Shown piece after piece: positions 39,772-51,984 of a DNA stretch of 64,000 bases. Positions within the stretch are counted from its first letter, which is position 1, and every line of letters begins with the position of its first letter. The notes under the pieces were generated by a model. It was not told the DNA's origin. It was given only the letters and a program-made list of their open reading frames with translations, and did not search any database. Made by a program: the position numbers and the translations under genes. The DNA is from Planctomycetota bacterium (GTDB lineage Bacteria; Planctomycetota; UBA1135; UBA2386): the NCBI GenBank assembly GCA_025459175.1, contig JALORC010000004.1:100754-164753 (forward strand). Direction: 5' to 3'.

Positions 39772-42117
39772 TCACCGCACCGTGAAGTCGACGGTGTCTG
39801 ACAGGTCGAGGAAGCCGAGGCAGTTGGCGCCGCTGAAGCCGAAGCCCTGCACCGACCAGATGCTGCCGACCAGCGTCGGATCGCTCGGGATCGGCACCGA
39901 CAACGGGCTGCCGAGCACGACGCCGTTCACGACCCCGAGCACGCAGTTGCAGCCGAGCACGTTCAGCGGCAGCAGGCCCGGCGTGCCGAACACGGTGCCC
40001 GACGGCAGGGGGGTGTTCACCGTGAACGAGATCGTCTGGCCGATCGCCGGCGTGCCGCTCGGCGTGATCGTCAGCGTTCCGCACTGTGTGGTGAAGAAGC
40101 TGAAGAGTCCGCCCGGCGTGTAGCCACCGTAGACGTCGACCCGGATGTCGTTGGCGCCGATGGCGGCGCCGGCCACCACGTAGCGCGCGTCGGGGACGGC
40201 GGCGCTGCCCGAGTAGGCGGCCATGCGGGTCCAGAGGTCGTCGCTGCCGACCGTGCCAGCGGTCTGCACGCGCTGCTCGTCGATGCGCAGCGTCGGGTTG
40301 CCGGGCAGGAAGGCCAGCGTGCTGAGATAGGTGTCGTAGTCGCTGCCGTTGAACTCGCTGTAGCCGATCGCGAACCGGGCCCCGTCGGAGTCGACCTCGG
40401 GCAGGATCTGGTCGCGCGCCTGGAACAGGCCGAGGGCCTCGGTCTGGCTCAGGTTGATCGACCCTTGCGAGATGCCCGACCAGTCCAGGACGTTGCCGAG
40501 GATGTCGCTCTGCCCACCGGCCCGCAGCTCGTAGGCGACCATGCCGTAGCGCGAGCCGGGCGGACTGCTCGGCTCCACCGCGGAGCTCACCGACGGGCGC
40601 AGTTCGTCGGCGGTGCTGCCGGCGATCTGCAGTGGCGACACCGTGATGCCACCGGCCCAACCGACCAGCGCCCACCAGATGTCCTGGTCGAACGGCGCGG
40701 TCGGCCACTGCCGCTGGTAGGCGATCTGCCAGTCGAAGCCGCGCGTGCTCTTCGAGATCGACGGGAAGGTCTCCGTCTGGGGCAGGTTCGCCAACACGCT
40801 CGGGTTGAAGGTCAGCGTCGTGCCGTCCTGCCTCACGAGCTTGTAGTGGATGTCGCGGTTGCCGGGCGCGGTCTCGTGCTCCCAGACCACGCCGTAGTAC
40901 GAGGCTGTGCTGAGGATCGGGTCGCCGCCGACGTCAGGGCGGAAGTTGTTGCCCGGCAGACCGATGACGCCGCCGCGTTCGATGTCGATCACCGCCGTGA
41001 TGCCGCCGACATCGTCGACCAGCCGGCCGCCGATCCACGTGTTGCCGCCCTGGTCGTCGATCTGGGCCACGACCAGGAAGTTGCGCGCGTTGGCGCTGCT
41101 GGCGGCGCGGGGACCGACCCAGTTGAAGCCGGTGAAGTCGATGCTGATCGGCGCCGGCGCCACGTAGTTGAGCGACTCGTCGAGTACCTCCGCGAAGCAG
41201 TCCTGGTCGGTCGCGCTCCATTGGCGCTGCCAGACCACCAGCGATCGATCGGGCGCCTGCAGGGTCGCCACGTCAGGTTCACGCTGCAGCTGCGTCACGC
41301 CCGGGGCGATGAAGCTGTTGGTGTCGAGGATCGGGTCGAGAACCAGCGGCAGCGTCGCGCGCGCGACGAACTCGGCCGGGATCGTGATCTGCGCCGAGTC
41401 CCCGTCCCAGCGGATCGGGAGCGGCAGCGTGTTGCCGTCGGCGTCGAGCGCCATCGCCTTGCGATACGAGACCGAGCCGAGTTCGTTGGCGAAGCGGAGT
41501 CCGTCGCCGTCGACGCGCGCCGCGAGTTCGCTCGTCAACGTGATGTCGACCTCGATCGCACCGCGATTCGGCAACTGCGTGAACACGAACGACTGCTCGA
41601 TCGCGCGCACCCCGGTGGCGACGGTCTCGACCAGCGTGCCGCGCTCGGTCCGCACGATGTCGCCGTCGCGTCGTGGCGTACCGGGCAGCAGGTCGAGCAC
41701 CTCACCGCCGACGGTCGCGGTCGCGAGCTCGACACGCAGCGGGAAGTTGCGCGGTGCGTCACTGCCGAAGAACGGGATGAACGTGAAGCCGCGGCCGTCG
41801 AAGCTGGCCTTCCAGTCGCGGCCGAGCGCCCACAGTTCGCCGGCGGTCGGCCGGTCGAACAGCACGACCTCAGGCAGCTCGCGCGCCATGGCCGGGGCGC
41901 TGGCATTGCCGCGTGGGCGCACCGTCGGTGCCACCGCGGTGACCGCGGCGCGCGTCGCCGTGGTCGGCAGTGGTTCGCGCGGCAGCAGCGGCGGCGTCGG
42001 ACTCGTGGTCGCGACCGATACCGTCGGTGGCAGCGGATGATCGGGGGAACGGGAGGGGCTCTGGGCCGGAACACCGGCGGCGATGGCCGCCGAGGACAGC
42101 AGCAGTAGTTTCTTCAT
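39772..42117 (-). CDS. Secreted protein, paralogue of the gene at 51985
   Basis: The product has 781 residues from ATG 42117, giving a signal peptide MKKLLLLSSAAIAAGVPAQS. After a Pro/Thr-rich spacer come beta-rich regions. These include LPEVVLFDRPTAGELWALGRDW, IEVDITLTSELAARVDGDGL and LPLVLDPILDTNSF, followed by a propeller-like stretch (SLVVWQRQWSATDQDCFAE, YYGVVWEHETAPGNRDIHYK). The end (GTLTITPSGTPAIGQTISFT, VLGCNCVLGVVNGVVLG) resembles tails of other secreted proteins here. The paralogue at 51985 shares order and motifs along the whole length. No catalytic site is seen. Surface binding is the best guess. It is convergent with the M20 peptidase gene. Confidence 0.82.
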   Translation of the reverse strand: MKKLLLLSSAAIAAGVPAQSPSRSPDHPLPPTVSVATTSPTPPLLPREPLPTTATRAAVTAVAPTVRPRGNASAPAMARELPEVVLFDRPTAGELWALGRDWKASFDGRGFTFIPFFGSDAPRNFPLRVELATATVGGEVLDLLPGTPRRDGDIVRTERGTLVETVATGVRAIEQSFVFTQLPNRGAIEVDITLTSELAARVDGDGLRFANELGSVSYRKAMALDADGNTLPLPIRWDGDSAQITIPAEFVARATLPLVLDPILDTNSFIAPGVTQLQREPDVATLQAPDRSLVVWQRQWSATDQDCFAEVLDESLNYVAPAPISIDFTGFNWVGPRAASSANARNFLVVAQIDDQGGNTWIGGRLVDDVGGITAVIDIERGGVIGLPGNNFRPDVGGDPILSTASYYGVVWEHETAPGNRDIHYKLVRQDGTTLTFNPSVLANLPQTETFPSISKSTRGFDWQIAYQRQWPTAPFDQDIWWALVGWAGGITVSPLQIAGSTADELRPSVSSAVEPSSPPGSRYGMVAYELRAGGQSDILGNVLDWSGISQGSINLSQTEALGLFQARDQILPEVDSDGARFAIGYSEFNGSDYDTYLSTLAFLPGNPTLRIDEQRVQTAGTVGSDDLWTRMAAYSGSAAVPDARYVVAGAAIGANDIRVDVYGGYTPGGLFSFFTTQCGTLTITPSGTPAIGQTISFTVNTPLPSGTVFGTPGLLPLNVLGCNCVLGVVNGVVLGSPLSVPIPSDPTLVGSIWSVQGFGFSGANCLGFLDLSDTVDFTVR

Positions 42118-42229
42118 GGGGGGCTTACAAAGGCCCCGAATCGAGCGGAAGGAACGCCCCGAAGCGCACAGGTTCCGACCCGCTTTTCCGCCCCGCGCGC
42201 GACAGCCGCATGGCATCGCGCCGTCGCTG

Positions 42230-43681
42230 TCAGCCGCCGCTGCGCGTCGCCTTCGCCAGCGCCGATTCGCCGCGCGCCCACTCGCGCCATTCCGCCTCGA
42301 TCTGCGGCAGCGGCAGCCCGAACTCCTGCTGGAACACCTGCTCGATCTGTTCCGGCATCGGATTCTGCGCGGTCACGATCGCCTGCAGCGCGCGGGTCCA
42401 GGTGTCCGGATACCGCGCCATCAGCCACCGCACGAAGCTCCACGACTTGACCCGCACGACCTCGCGATAGCTCGACAGCTTCTCGCGCGGCACCTGCACC
42501 AGCGGCCAGTCCTTGCCGGCGCGGATCTCCTCGCGCAGTCGCTGGTCCCACGCCTTCTCGTCGCGCGCCACCGGCTTCTGGTTGCCGGCGCGGGTCTTCG
42601 GCTCCTCGCCGAACCACGTCAGCGTGGTGCCGACCAGCAGCGTCGTCATCGCGTGCACGAGGCCCTGTCCGAGCCCTTCGTTGTGCTGGTTCGCGAAGCC
42701 CCACATCGCGACGTGGGCGATGATGTGGTCGGCGTCCAGCGACTCCGGGTGCCGGAACACCTCGGCCGGGCCCTGGCTCGACTCGAAGCGGAACGACTCG
42801 CCGCCCGGAGGCGCCGTGAGCTTCAGCTTCTGCATCAGTTCGGGGTTGCCGGTGAAGAACGCCTGCCACTCGGCGTCGCTGCGCAGCAGTCCGACCCAGG
42901 CCACCGGTTTGCCGTCGATGCGGGCGGCGCGTCGCTGCGGCCCGCCGCAGAGCACGAAGTCGAGCAGGTCCTGGGCGCGTTCGGCCCATTGCGCGGCATT
43001 GCTGGCCGTCTCGGCCGCCGCCGACGTGGTCCAGACCTTCCACTGCCGGGTCCGGGCACCTTGGACCGCGAGCCTCGCGTTGCGGAACTCGATCGGCGCC
43101 TGGTCGACCGGCAGCGCGGCCGGTTCGTAGGTCGCCGCGGCGAGTTCCTTGCCCTTCTGCTCGATCGCCTCGAAGCGTTTGCAGAACGCGATCTGCTCGT
43201 GGGTGCCGTGCACGCCGCGGAAGCTCTCGTGACCGAGTGCCTCGTGCGCGGCGCGGTCGGCCGGGTCGTAGGCGAGGCACAGTTGCAGATGGTGCGGGCC
43301 GCGCACGAGATCGTCGGCGGCGACCATCGCGAGGCCGAGTTCACGATGCAGCGGCGCCAGCTTCTTGCACACCACCGACCACGCCTGTTCGACCGTGCGC
43401 TGTTGGGCCGGCGTGCCCTGGTCGGTCCACTCGCGTCCGGGAGCCGCCAGCGCGGCCGCCGCGGGCTTGTGGTCCGGATCGTAGTCGCGCAGCAGTGCCT
43501 CGTAGCAGGTCTTGGCGCGCGCGAACATCTTGTTGCCCTCGGCGCTGCGCGCGAACGCGAGCAGCGTCTGGCCGGCCGTCGCGTGCAGCTTCGTCTCGCG
43601 GTCGCCGAGTTCGGTGCCGGTCTGCGCGTACGCGTCGGCGAGCAACAGCAACGACCCCAGCACGGCGCAGCGGTGACGCAT
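42230..43681 (-). CDS. Secreted protein, possible degenerate gluzincin
   Basis: The product has 483 residues with a signal peptide (LGSLLLLADAYAQ). The first half is helical and TPR-like (AFARSAEGNKMFARAKTCYE). The second half has LDADHIIAHVAMWGFANQHN then EGLGQGLVHAMTTLLVG, which resembles the HExxH...NEGLA layout of peptidase MA-like (DUF1570) proteins, but the catalytic motif is HIIAH, with Ile in place of Glu. It is therefore probably not an active zinc peptidase of that type. The C-terminal helices (SWSFVRWLMARYPDTWTRA, QIEQVFQQEFGLPLPQIEAE) fit the same fold. Function is unknown. Confidence 0.75.
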   Translation of the reverse strand: MRHRCAVLGSLLLLADAYAQTGTELGDRETKLHATAGQTLLAFARSAEGNKMFARAKTCYEALLRDYDPDHKPAAAALAAPGREWTDQGTPAQQRTVEQAWSVVCKKLAPLHRELGLAMVAADDLVRGPHHLQLCLAYDPADRAAHEALGHESFRGVHGTHEQIAFCKRFEAIEQKGKELAAATYEPAALPVDQAPIEFRNARLAVQGARTRQWKVWTTSAAAETASNAAQWAERAQDLLDFVLCGGPQRRAARIDGKPVAWVGLLRSDAEWQAFFTGNPELMQKLKLTAPPGGESFRFESSQGPAEVFRHPESLDADHIIAHVAMWGFANQHNEGLGQGLVHAMTTLLVGTTLTWFGEEPKTRAGNQKPVARDEKAWDQRLREEIRAGKDWPLVQVPREKLSSYREVVRVKSWSFVRWLMARYPDTWTRALQAIVTAQNPMPEQIEQVFQQEFGLPLPQIEAEWREWARGESALAKATRSGG

Positions 43682-43691
43682 CCGCGCGAAC

Positions 43692-45770
<2,079 letters not shown>

Positions 45771-45863
45771 TCCGCAGTGACTTCCCCTACGGCCTTCGTC
45801 GTAGCTGCCGTCCTGTCGTCGCCGTCGGCAATGCCGAATCGCCGTTGCCGCCGGCCGTTCGCC

Positions 45864-48800
45864 TCACTTGTCGGCGCGGACCGGCTCGACCGTCGGCACC
45901 AGCGACAACCGGCTCTTGGCCACCGCGTCGCGGAACGCGGTCAACGGACCGCTGACGAACGCGTCGACGGCGGCCGTCACCTCTGGCACCAGCTTCGCCG
46001 CGCGCGCCATCGCCTCGAGCTCGGTGCGGTTGGGAGCGTCGTCGGTGCCGCTGACGCGCAGCTGGGTGCCGATGCGCGCCAGCAGTCCGTCGTCGTCGCG
46101 GGCGATGCCCTGTTCGACCTTCTTGCCCCACAGCCGCTCGTCGAGCTCGGTGACCGCCTTGCGGACCGCGGTCAGCGCGTCGCGCACGGCCTGGTCGGGG
46201 TCGGTGGCGCCGGGCTTCGGTTTCGGCTCGACGGCGAGGCGCTGCTCGACGACGTCGATCTCCTTCTTGCTGCGCGCGAGGCGCTGGGTCGCACGATGCA
46301 GCGTGGCCTGGTGTCGTTCGCGCTGTTCGCGCAGCCCGTCCTTCGCGGCGCGATCGGCGAGCGGGATCGTCAGCCGCGGATCGGCCAGCACCGTCACCGG
46401 CACCGTCTTGCTCTCGCCGCGGAAGCGCACGGTCAGGGTGTAGTCGCCGGGCAGCACTTCGCGACCGGGTGGCGGCAGTTCGGGTTCTTCCTGCAGCTCG
46501 CGGCCGGGACCAGGGCCGCCGTCGCGTTCGAAGCGCCAGAACAGCCGATTGCAGCCCTGGTTCACGTCCTCGCGGAACATGCGCACCAGCGCGCCGGCGG
46601 CATCGCGCACCTCGATCGTGACCTTGTCCTTGGGCTCCTCGGGCGGCGTCGCGGGCTTGCTCGCCTCGGCGCCCGCGGCTGCCGCGGTCTCGGGTGGCTT
46701 CGGCTCGGCCGGCGGCGGCGCGGTCTTCGCCGCGTCGGCCTTCGCCCGCTGCCGCGCCTTCTCGACCTTGGCGTCGGGGTGCTGCAGTCCGTCGCCGTTG
46801 GTGATCACGTGCAGCATCACACCACGCTCTCGCGTACTGCCGCGGAACTCGCCCTGGCCGGGGAAGCGCGCGCCCGGCGACTGCGCCGTCTCATGCTGGA
46901 TCGCCGGCTGCACCGCGAACACGTGCAGCGGCTGCTGCAGCAGTTCGGGCGTCAGCGTGCGGAGCGGCGAGATGTCGTCGAGCACGAACATCGACCGGCC
47001 GTGCGTGGCGACGATCAGGTCGTGATCGCGCGGATGCGTCGTGATCGCCATCGCCGAGCAGGCCGGCACACCGTGCGACCAGCGCTGCCACTGCTTGCCG
47101 CCGTCGAGCGACACGTAGAGGCCGAACTCGGTGCCGAGCCACAGCAGGTCCTTCTGCACCGGGTCCTGTTCGATGACGAGGCAGTAACCGTCGATCGCCG
47201 GCGTCGCCAGCGACACCCAGGTCTTGCCGAAGTCGCGCGTCACGTAGACGTACGGCGTCCAGTCGACGTTGCGGTGGCCGTCGAACACGGCGAACGCGGT
47301 GCCGGCGTCGAACTTGCTCGCCTCGAGGTGCGGGCACCAGGTGTGCCGCGGCAGGCCGGGAATGCGCTGTTCGACGCTGCTCCAGCTGCGGCCGCCGTCC
47401 TGCGTCACCTGCACGCAGCCGTCGTCGGTGCCGACCCAGAGCACACCCTGCTGCACGGGGCTCGGTGCGATCGACAGGATCGTGCAGTGGTTCTCGGCGG
47501 CGGTGACGTCGAGCGTCAGGCCACCGCTCTCGTGCTGCTTCTGCCACGCCGGGTTGTTGGTGGTCAGGTCCGGCGAGATCACGTCCCAGCTCTCACCGCG
47601 GTCGGTGCTCTTGTGCACGAACTGGCTGCCGTAGTAGATGGTGCCCGGCGCGAACGGATCGAGCGCGATCGCCGCGTTCCAGTGGAAGCGCAGCTCGGTG
47701 CCCTCGGGGGCAGGCGGCCGGATGCCCTTCTGCTGGCCGGTGCGCAGGTCGTAGCGGACCAGCGACCCGCCCTGGCTCATCGCGTAGCCCTGTCGGCTGT
47801 CCTGTGGATCGGGCACGGTGGCGAAGCCGTCGCCGAAACACACCTCCTGCCAGTGCTGGTTGCGGATGCCGCCGTTCTCCCACACCGTCGACGGGCCGCG
47901 CCAGCTGCCGTTGTCCTGCAGGCCGCCGTAGACGTGGTAGGGCACGTCCATGTCGACGGCCACGTGATAGAACTGCGCCAGCGGCAGATTGGCGCAGAAG
48001 CGCCACGAGCCGCCGCGGTCGAGGCTGGTCGAGACGCCGCCGTCGTTGCCGAGCAGCATGCGGCGCGGCTCCTGTGGATCGATCCACAGCGCGTGGTGAT
48101 CCGGGTGCGCGGCGTCCCAACCGATCAGCGTCGAGAAGGTGCGGCCGCCGTCGGTCGACACGTCGACGACGACGTGCAGGTTGTAGACGCGGTTGGCGTC
48201 GTGCGGATCGACGCGGATGTCGCCGAAGTAGAACGGACGCGGCGCGATGTCCTCGCTCTTGTTCACGCTGCGGAACGAGAAGCCGCCGTCGTCGCTGCGC
48301 AGCAGCACGTTCTTCTTCGCCTCGACCAGCGCGTAGACGACGCGCGGGTCGCTGTCGGCGATCGCGAGGCCCATGCGGCCGAGTTCGCCGGCCGGCAGGC
48401 CGTCGTCCTCACCGAGCCGCGTCCACGTGCTGCCGCCGTCGAGCGAACGGTGCAGGCCGCTGCCCGGGCCGCCCGACGTGAAGAACCACGGCCAGCGCCG
48501 GTGTTCCCACATCGCCGCGAACAGTTTCTCGGGGTTGCGTGGGTCGAGCACCAGATCGGCGCAGCCGGTGCGCGCATCGACCTGCAGCACCGGCTGCCAG
48601 GTGGTGCCGCCGTCGGTGGTCTTCCAGACGCCGCGTTCGTCGTTCTCGCCCCAGGTCGTGCCGAGTGCGGCGACCCACGCGGTGTCGGGGCGCTGCGGGT
48701 GCAGCACGATGCGGTGGATGTGTTCGGTCTTGGCGAGACCGAGGTGTTGCCAGCTGCGGCCGCCGTCGCGGGTGCGATAGATGCCGCGGCCGACGCTGGC

Positions 48801-49184
48801 GGAGTTGCGCGGATTGCCTTCGCCGGTGCCGACCCAGACCACGTCGGGGCTGCGCGGGTCGATGGCGATGGCGCCGATCGAAGTCACGTTCTGGTCGTCG
48901 AACACCGGCGTGAAGCGCACGCCGCCGTCGGTCGACTTCCAGACGCCGCCGCTGGCGGCACCGACCCAGACGATGGTGGGATCGCCGGGCACGCCGGCGA
49001 CGGCGCCGATGCGGCCGCCACAGACCGCCGGGCCGATGCTGCGGGCCTTCAGGTCGGCGAGCAGGCCGAGGTCGAAGGCCGGGGGCGGGGTCGAAGCGGG
49101 GGCGGGGGCGGGATCCTGGGCGCTGGCGAGGGAGGCCAGCGCGCAGACGGCGGCGGAGACGAGGCGCATGCGGGTGCGCACCAT
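45864..49184 (-). CDS. Large secreted BNR/VPS10-type propeller protein
   Basis: The product has about 1106 residues from ATG 49184 (a later ATG at 49169 is also possible). The signal peptide is RLVSAAVCALASLASAQ. Repeated Asp-box/BNR motifs run through residues 60-740: VWVGAASGGVWKSTDGGVRF, GRGIYRTRDGGRSWQHLG, LWVGTDDGCVQVTQDGGRSW and FGLYVSLDGGKQWQRWSH. These are typical of sialidase-like or sortilin-type beta-propellers. A Pro/Ala/Lys-rich linker near residue 820 and a helical C-terminus (LREQRERHQATLHRATQRLA) follow. The C-terminal third is like a secreted glycosyl hydrolase-associated protein family with no clear active site. It is divergent from the 13-repeat propeller gene. Confidence 0.85.
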   Translation of the reverse strand: MVRTRMRLVSAAVCALASLASAQDPAPAPASTPPPAFDLGLLADLKARSIGPAVCGGRIGAVAGVPGDPTIVWVGAASGGVWKSTDGGVRFTPVFDDQNVTSIGAIAIDPRSPDVVWVGTGEGNPRNSASVGRGIYRTRDGGRSWQHLGLAKTEHIHRIVLHPQRPDTAWVAALGTTWGENDERGVWKTTDGGTTWQPVLQVDARTGCADLVLDPRNPEKLFAAMWEHRRWPWFFTSGGPGSGLHRSLDGGSTWTRLGEDDGLPAGELGRMGLAIADSDPRVVYALVEAKKNVLLRSDDGGFSFRSVNKSEDIAPRPFYFGDIRVDPHDANRVYNLHVVVDVSTDGGRTFSTLIGWDAAHPDHHALWIDPQEPRRMLLGNDGGVSTSLDRGGSWRFCANLPLAQFYHVAVDMDVPYHVYGGLQDNGSWRGPSTVWENGGIRNQHWQEVCFGDGFATVPDPQDSRQGYAMSQGGSLVRYDLRTGQQKGIRPPAPEGTELRFHWNAAIALDPFAPGTIYYGSQFVHKSTDRGESWDVISPDLTTNNPAWQKQHESGGLTLDVTAAENHCTILSIAPSPVQQGVLWVGTDDGCVQVTQDGGRSWSSVEQRIPGLPRHTWCPHLEASKFDAGTAFAVFDGHRNVDWTPYVYVTRDFGKTWVSLATPAIDGYCLVIEQDPVQKDLLWLGTEFGLYVSLDGGKQWQRWSHGVPACSAMAITTHPRDHDLIVATHGRSMFVLDDISPLRTLTPELLQQPLHVFAVQPAIQHETAQSPGARFPGQGEFRGSTRERGVMLHVITNGDGLQHPDAKVEKARQRAKADAAKTAPPPAEPKPPETAAAAGAEASKPATPPEEPKDKVTIEVRDAAGALVRMFREDVNQGCNRLFWRFERDGGPGPGRELQEEPELPPPGREVLPGDYTLTVRFRGESKTVPVTVLADPRLTIPLADRAAKDGLREQRERHQATLHRATQRLARSKKEIDVVEQRLAVEPKPKPGATDPDQAVRDALTAVRKAVTELDERLWGKKVEQGIARDDDGLLARIGTQLRVSGTDDAPNRTELEAMARAAKLVPEVTAAVDAFVSGPLTAFRDAVAKSRLSLVPTVEPVRADK

Positions 49185-49380
49185 ACGCGGCCGGTGGGTG
49201 GGGTGTTGGTGTCGCGCGCCACGGCGCACCGACGATCGACGGCGCGGCGACCGCGGTTGCCGTCGATGATCCGACGGCCAGTGGCGAATCCGCTATGGTT
49301 CCACGGGCAGCGCCGGTGCCCTGGGACAGGGCATGCCAGTTGCTCGCTGCCAGGCCGGGGAACTTCCCTCTTCACGCTCC

Positions 49381-51915
49381 ATGGCGAACCTCGCATCGAT
49401 CGCTGGCTTTGTCTTCTTCGCAGTGTTGTCGGCCGGCACCGCGGTCGCGCAATGCGCGAACGTGTGGCAATCCGAGTTGGCCTTGGCCGGCACCAATGGT
49501 GTGACGCACGCCGTCGTGCGCTGGGATCCGGACGGCAGCGGGCCCTCGAGTGAGGTCTGGGTCTTCGGCGGCGAGTTCACGCGGGCCGGCAATCTGCAGG
49601 TGCAGAACCTCGCGACCTTCGATCCGGCGACGCAGCAATGGGCGGCGCTCGGCGGGGGCGTCAGCGGCGCCGTCTTCGCGCTGACGACGCTGGCCAACGG
49701 CGACCTGGTGGTCGGCGGCAACTTCTTCGCTGCCGGCGGTGTGCCCGCCAACCGCATCGCGCGCTGGAACGGCACGGCCTGGTCGGTGTTCGGTGCCGGC
49801 TGCCCCGGCCCGGTGAGTGCGATCACGGTCCGGCCCAACGGTGAGATCCTCGCCGGTGGCTCGGTCGGCACGCCGCCGACCGCCATGCTCCTGAGCTGGA
49901 ACGGCAGCAGCTGGACCGCCAACAGCTCGCTGACGGGCCTTGGCGTCGCCGCGCTGACGACCCTTGCCAATGGCGACGTCGTTGCCGGCGGTTTTCTGCA
50001 GACAGCCGGCGGGGTTGCCGTTCCCAACCTCGCGCGCTGGAACGGAACCAGCTGGTCCACCCTCGGCACGGTCGGCGCCCCGCCGACGTTCTCCAGCGTC
50101 CGGGCGCTCGCGACGATGTCCAACGGCGACCTCGTCGTCGGGGGAGGTGTGCTCTATCTGACCGGATCGAGCACCAGCATCGCGCGCTGGAACGGCGCGA
50201 CGTGGGAGGCGATGGGGTCCGGCTACGGGCCGCCGAACCTGTCGTTGGTCAAGGCGTTCGCGCCGCTGCCGAACGGCGGGCTGATCGCGGTCGGGTCGCC
50301 CCCGTCGGGCAGCGGGACCCCGGTGGCGCGCTGGAACGGGTCGGCCTGGGCGACGATCGGCACGCAGTTCGCACTCCAGGGTGAGGTCAACGGGGTGCTG
50401 GCGCTGCCCTCTGGCGACGTGGTCGTCGCCGGCTTGCTGCCGCCGCCGATCGGCGGCGGCCTTTCCCACGTCGCCCGCTGGAACGGCAGCAGCTGGACCG
50501 GCCTCGCCGGCGCGGCCGGGGTCAGTCCCACCAGCGCGGTGACCGCGATGGTGTCACTGCCTGGTGGGGATGTGGTGGTGGCGTCCGGCGCCAAGGTGAT
50601 GCGACGGAGCGGCGGCCGATGGACGACGATCGGCGAGAGCACGCCGGTGCCGTCCTTCGGCGCGGATGTGTTCGCGCTGGCCGTGCTCGCCGATGGCTCT
50701 GTGATCGCGGCCGGTCGCTTCGCGAGCATCGGCGGCACCGCAGCCAACAGCATCGCGCGATGGGACGGCTCGGCCTGGTTCCCGCTCGGCGGCGGCATCA
50801 CCGGTCCGTCGGCCAGCGTGTCGGCGCTCGCGGTGTTGCCGAACGGCGACGTGGTCGCCGGTGGCGCGTTCGCGTTCGCCGGCGGGCTCTTCAGCCAGAG
50901 CATCGCGCGCTGGGACGGTTCGAGCTGGTCGGCGCTGGGATCGGGGCTGACGGGTTCCTTTCCGGTCGCCGTCGCCGCCCTGCTGGTGCTGCCGAACGGC
51001 GATCTGGTCGTCGGCGGTTCGTTCGGTCAGGACGGCTCGATGGGCGCCGTACGCAGAATCGGACGCTGGGACGGTGTCGCGTGGCAGCCGTTCGGCACCG
51101 GCATGAATGACCGTGTCACCGCGTTTGCGCGTCTGCCGAACGGGGACCTCGCGGCGGGTGGCACCTTCACGCTGGCCGGTGGTGTCAGCGCGAGCCGTCT
51201 CGCGCGCTGGGACGGCAGCGCCTGGTCGGCCCTCGGCGACGTCAATGGGCTGAGCGTCAACGCGCTGTGGCCACTACCCGGCGGCGATCTCGTGGTCGGC
51301 GGTCAGTTCCTCGGCATCGCCGGGCAGCCCGTCAGCAACATCGCGCGACTGCGCGGCTCCACCTGGTCGAACCTCGGTGGCGGCTGCAACAACAGTGTGT
51401 TCGCGCTGCAGCATACGAGGAGCGGCGAGCTGCTGGTCGGCGGGCAGTTCGGCACCGCGGGGCCATTGCAGTCCCCGAACCTGGCGAGACTGACCACCAC
51501 GTGTCCGGCCACGGCGACGGTCACCGGTGCGGGCTGCGCGGGGAGCGGCGGCACCAATGTGTTGACTGCGACATCGCTGCCGTGGCTCGGCACCACGTTC
51601 ACCTCGGTCGCGAGCGGGCTGTCATCCGTATCGCTGGCGGTGCATGTGTTGGGCTCGACCTCGGTCGCCGTGCCGCTCGCCGCGGTGCTGCCGCAGGGGC
51701 TGCCGGGCTGCCTGCTGACGGCGGCGCCCGACGTGCTCGAGCTGCACCTGCCGGTGGCCGGCACCGTCGCGCTGTCGGTGCCGATCCACAGCTCGGTGAA
51801 CTTCGTCGGCTTCGTCTTCCACCAGCAGGTCGTGGCGCTCGAACTGTCGCCCGCCGCCGACATCACGGCGTTGTCGAGCACCAACGCGCTGCAGGTCGTC
51901 AAGGGCCAGTTCTGA
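49381..51915 (+). CDS. Secreted 13-repeat beta-propeller protein
   Basis: The product has 844 residues from ATG 49381, with a signal peptide (FVFFAVLSAGTAVAQ). Thirteen repeats, about 45-50 residues each, carry the pattern LPNGDLVVGG.F..AGG...IARWDGS.WS.LG. Examples are TLANGDLVVGGNFFAAGG, LADGSVIAAGRFASIGG and LPGGDLVVGGQFLGIAGQ. Some repeats are partial. This is a delta-60-like beta-propeller protein, probably for surface binding. The final 130 residues (TATVTGAGCAGSGGTNVLTA to NALQVVKGQF) form a separate beta domain like the tails of several other secreted proteins here. The gene is convergent with 51985. Confidence 0.88.
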   Translation: MANLASIAGFVFFAVLSAGTAVAQCANVWQSELALAGTNGVTHAVVRWDPDGSGPSSEVWVFGGEFTRAGNLQVQNLATFDPATQQWAALGGGVSGAVFALTTLANGDLVVGGNFFAAGGVPANRIARWNGTAWSVFGAGCPGPVSAITVRPNGEILAGGSVGTPPTAMLLSWNGSSWTANSSLTGLGVAALTTLANGDVVAGGFLQTAGGVAVPNLARWNGTSWSTLGTVGAPPTFSSVRALATMSNGDLVVGGGVLYLTGSSTSIARWNGATWEAMGSGYGPPNLSLVKAFAPLPNGGLIAVGSPPSGSGTPVARWNGSAWATIGTQFALQGEVNGVLALPSGDVVVAGLLPPPIGGGLSHVARWNGSSWTGLAGAAGVSPTSAVTAMVSLPGGDVVVASGAKVMRRSGGRWTTIGESTPVPSFGADVFALAVLADGSVIAAGRFASIGGTAANSIARWDGSAWFPLGGGITGPSASVSALAVLPNGDVVAGGAFAFAGGLFSQSIARWDGSSWSALGSGLTGSFPVAVAALLVLPNGDLVVGGSFGQDGSMGAVRRIGRWDGVAWQPFGTGMNDRVTAFARLPNGDLAAGGTFTLAGGVSASRLARWDGSAWSALGDVNGLSVNALWPLPGGDLVVGGQFLGIAGQPVSNIARLRGSTWSNLGGGCNNSVFALQHTRSGELLVGGQFGTAGPLQSPNLARLTTTCPATATVTGAGCAGSGGTNVLTATSLPWLGTTFTSVASGLSSVSLAVHVLGSTSVAVPLAAVLPQGLPGCLLTAAPDVLELHLPVAGTVALSVPIHSSVNFVGFVFHQQVVALELSPAADITALSSTNALQVVKGQF

Positions 51916-51927
51916 CGCGCGCGCCGC

Positions 51928-51984
51928 TCACCTGAGCTGCAGCACGTCGAACATGATTCCATTGCGTCGGGATCGAGCCCGGCG
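51928..51984 (-). pseudogene. Short remnant of a DUF3352-like gene tail
   Basis: Read on the minus strand, 51932-51980 matches 54738-54786, the region coding GLDPEDMGIMFHVLQLSE in the DUF3352-like gene, at 44 of 50 aligned positions with one single-base gap. With the missing base restored it reads GLDPDAM-IMFDVLQLR then TGA at 51930-51928. The rest of the gene is absent, so it is a vestige of a former paralogue lying just after the stop of the 51985 gene. Confidence 0.6.

Noticed and set aside
42230..43681. Active zinc peptidase from the HxxxH pattern
   Set aside because: The motif is HIIAH without the catalytic Glu, so only a degenerate relative is claimed.
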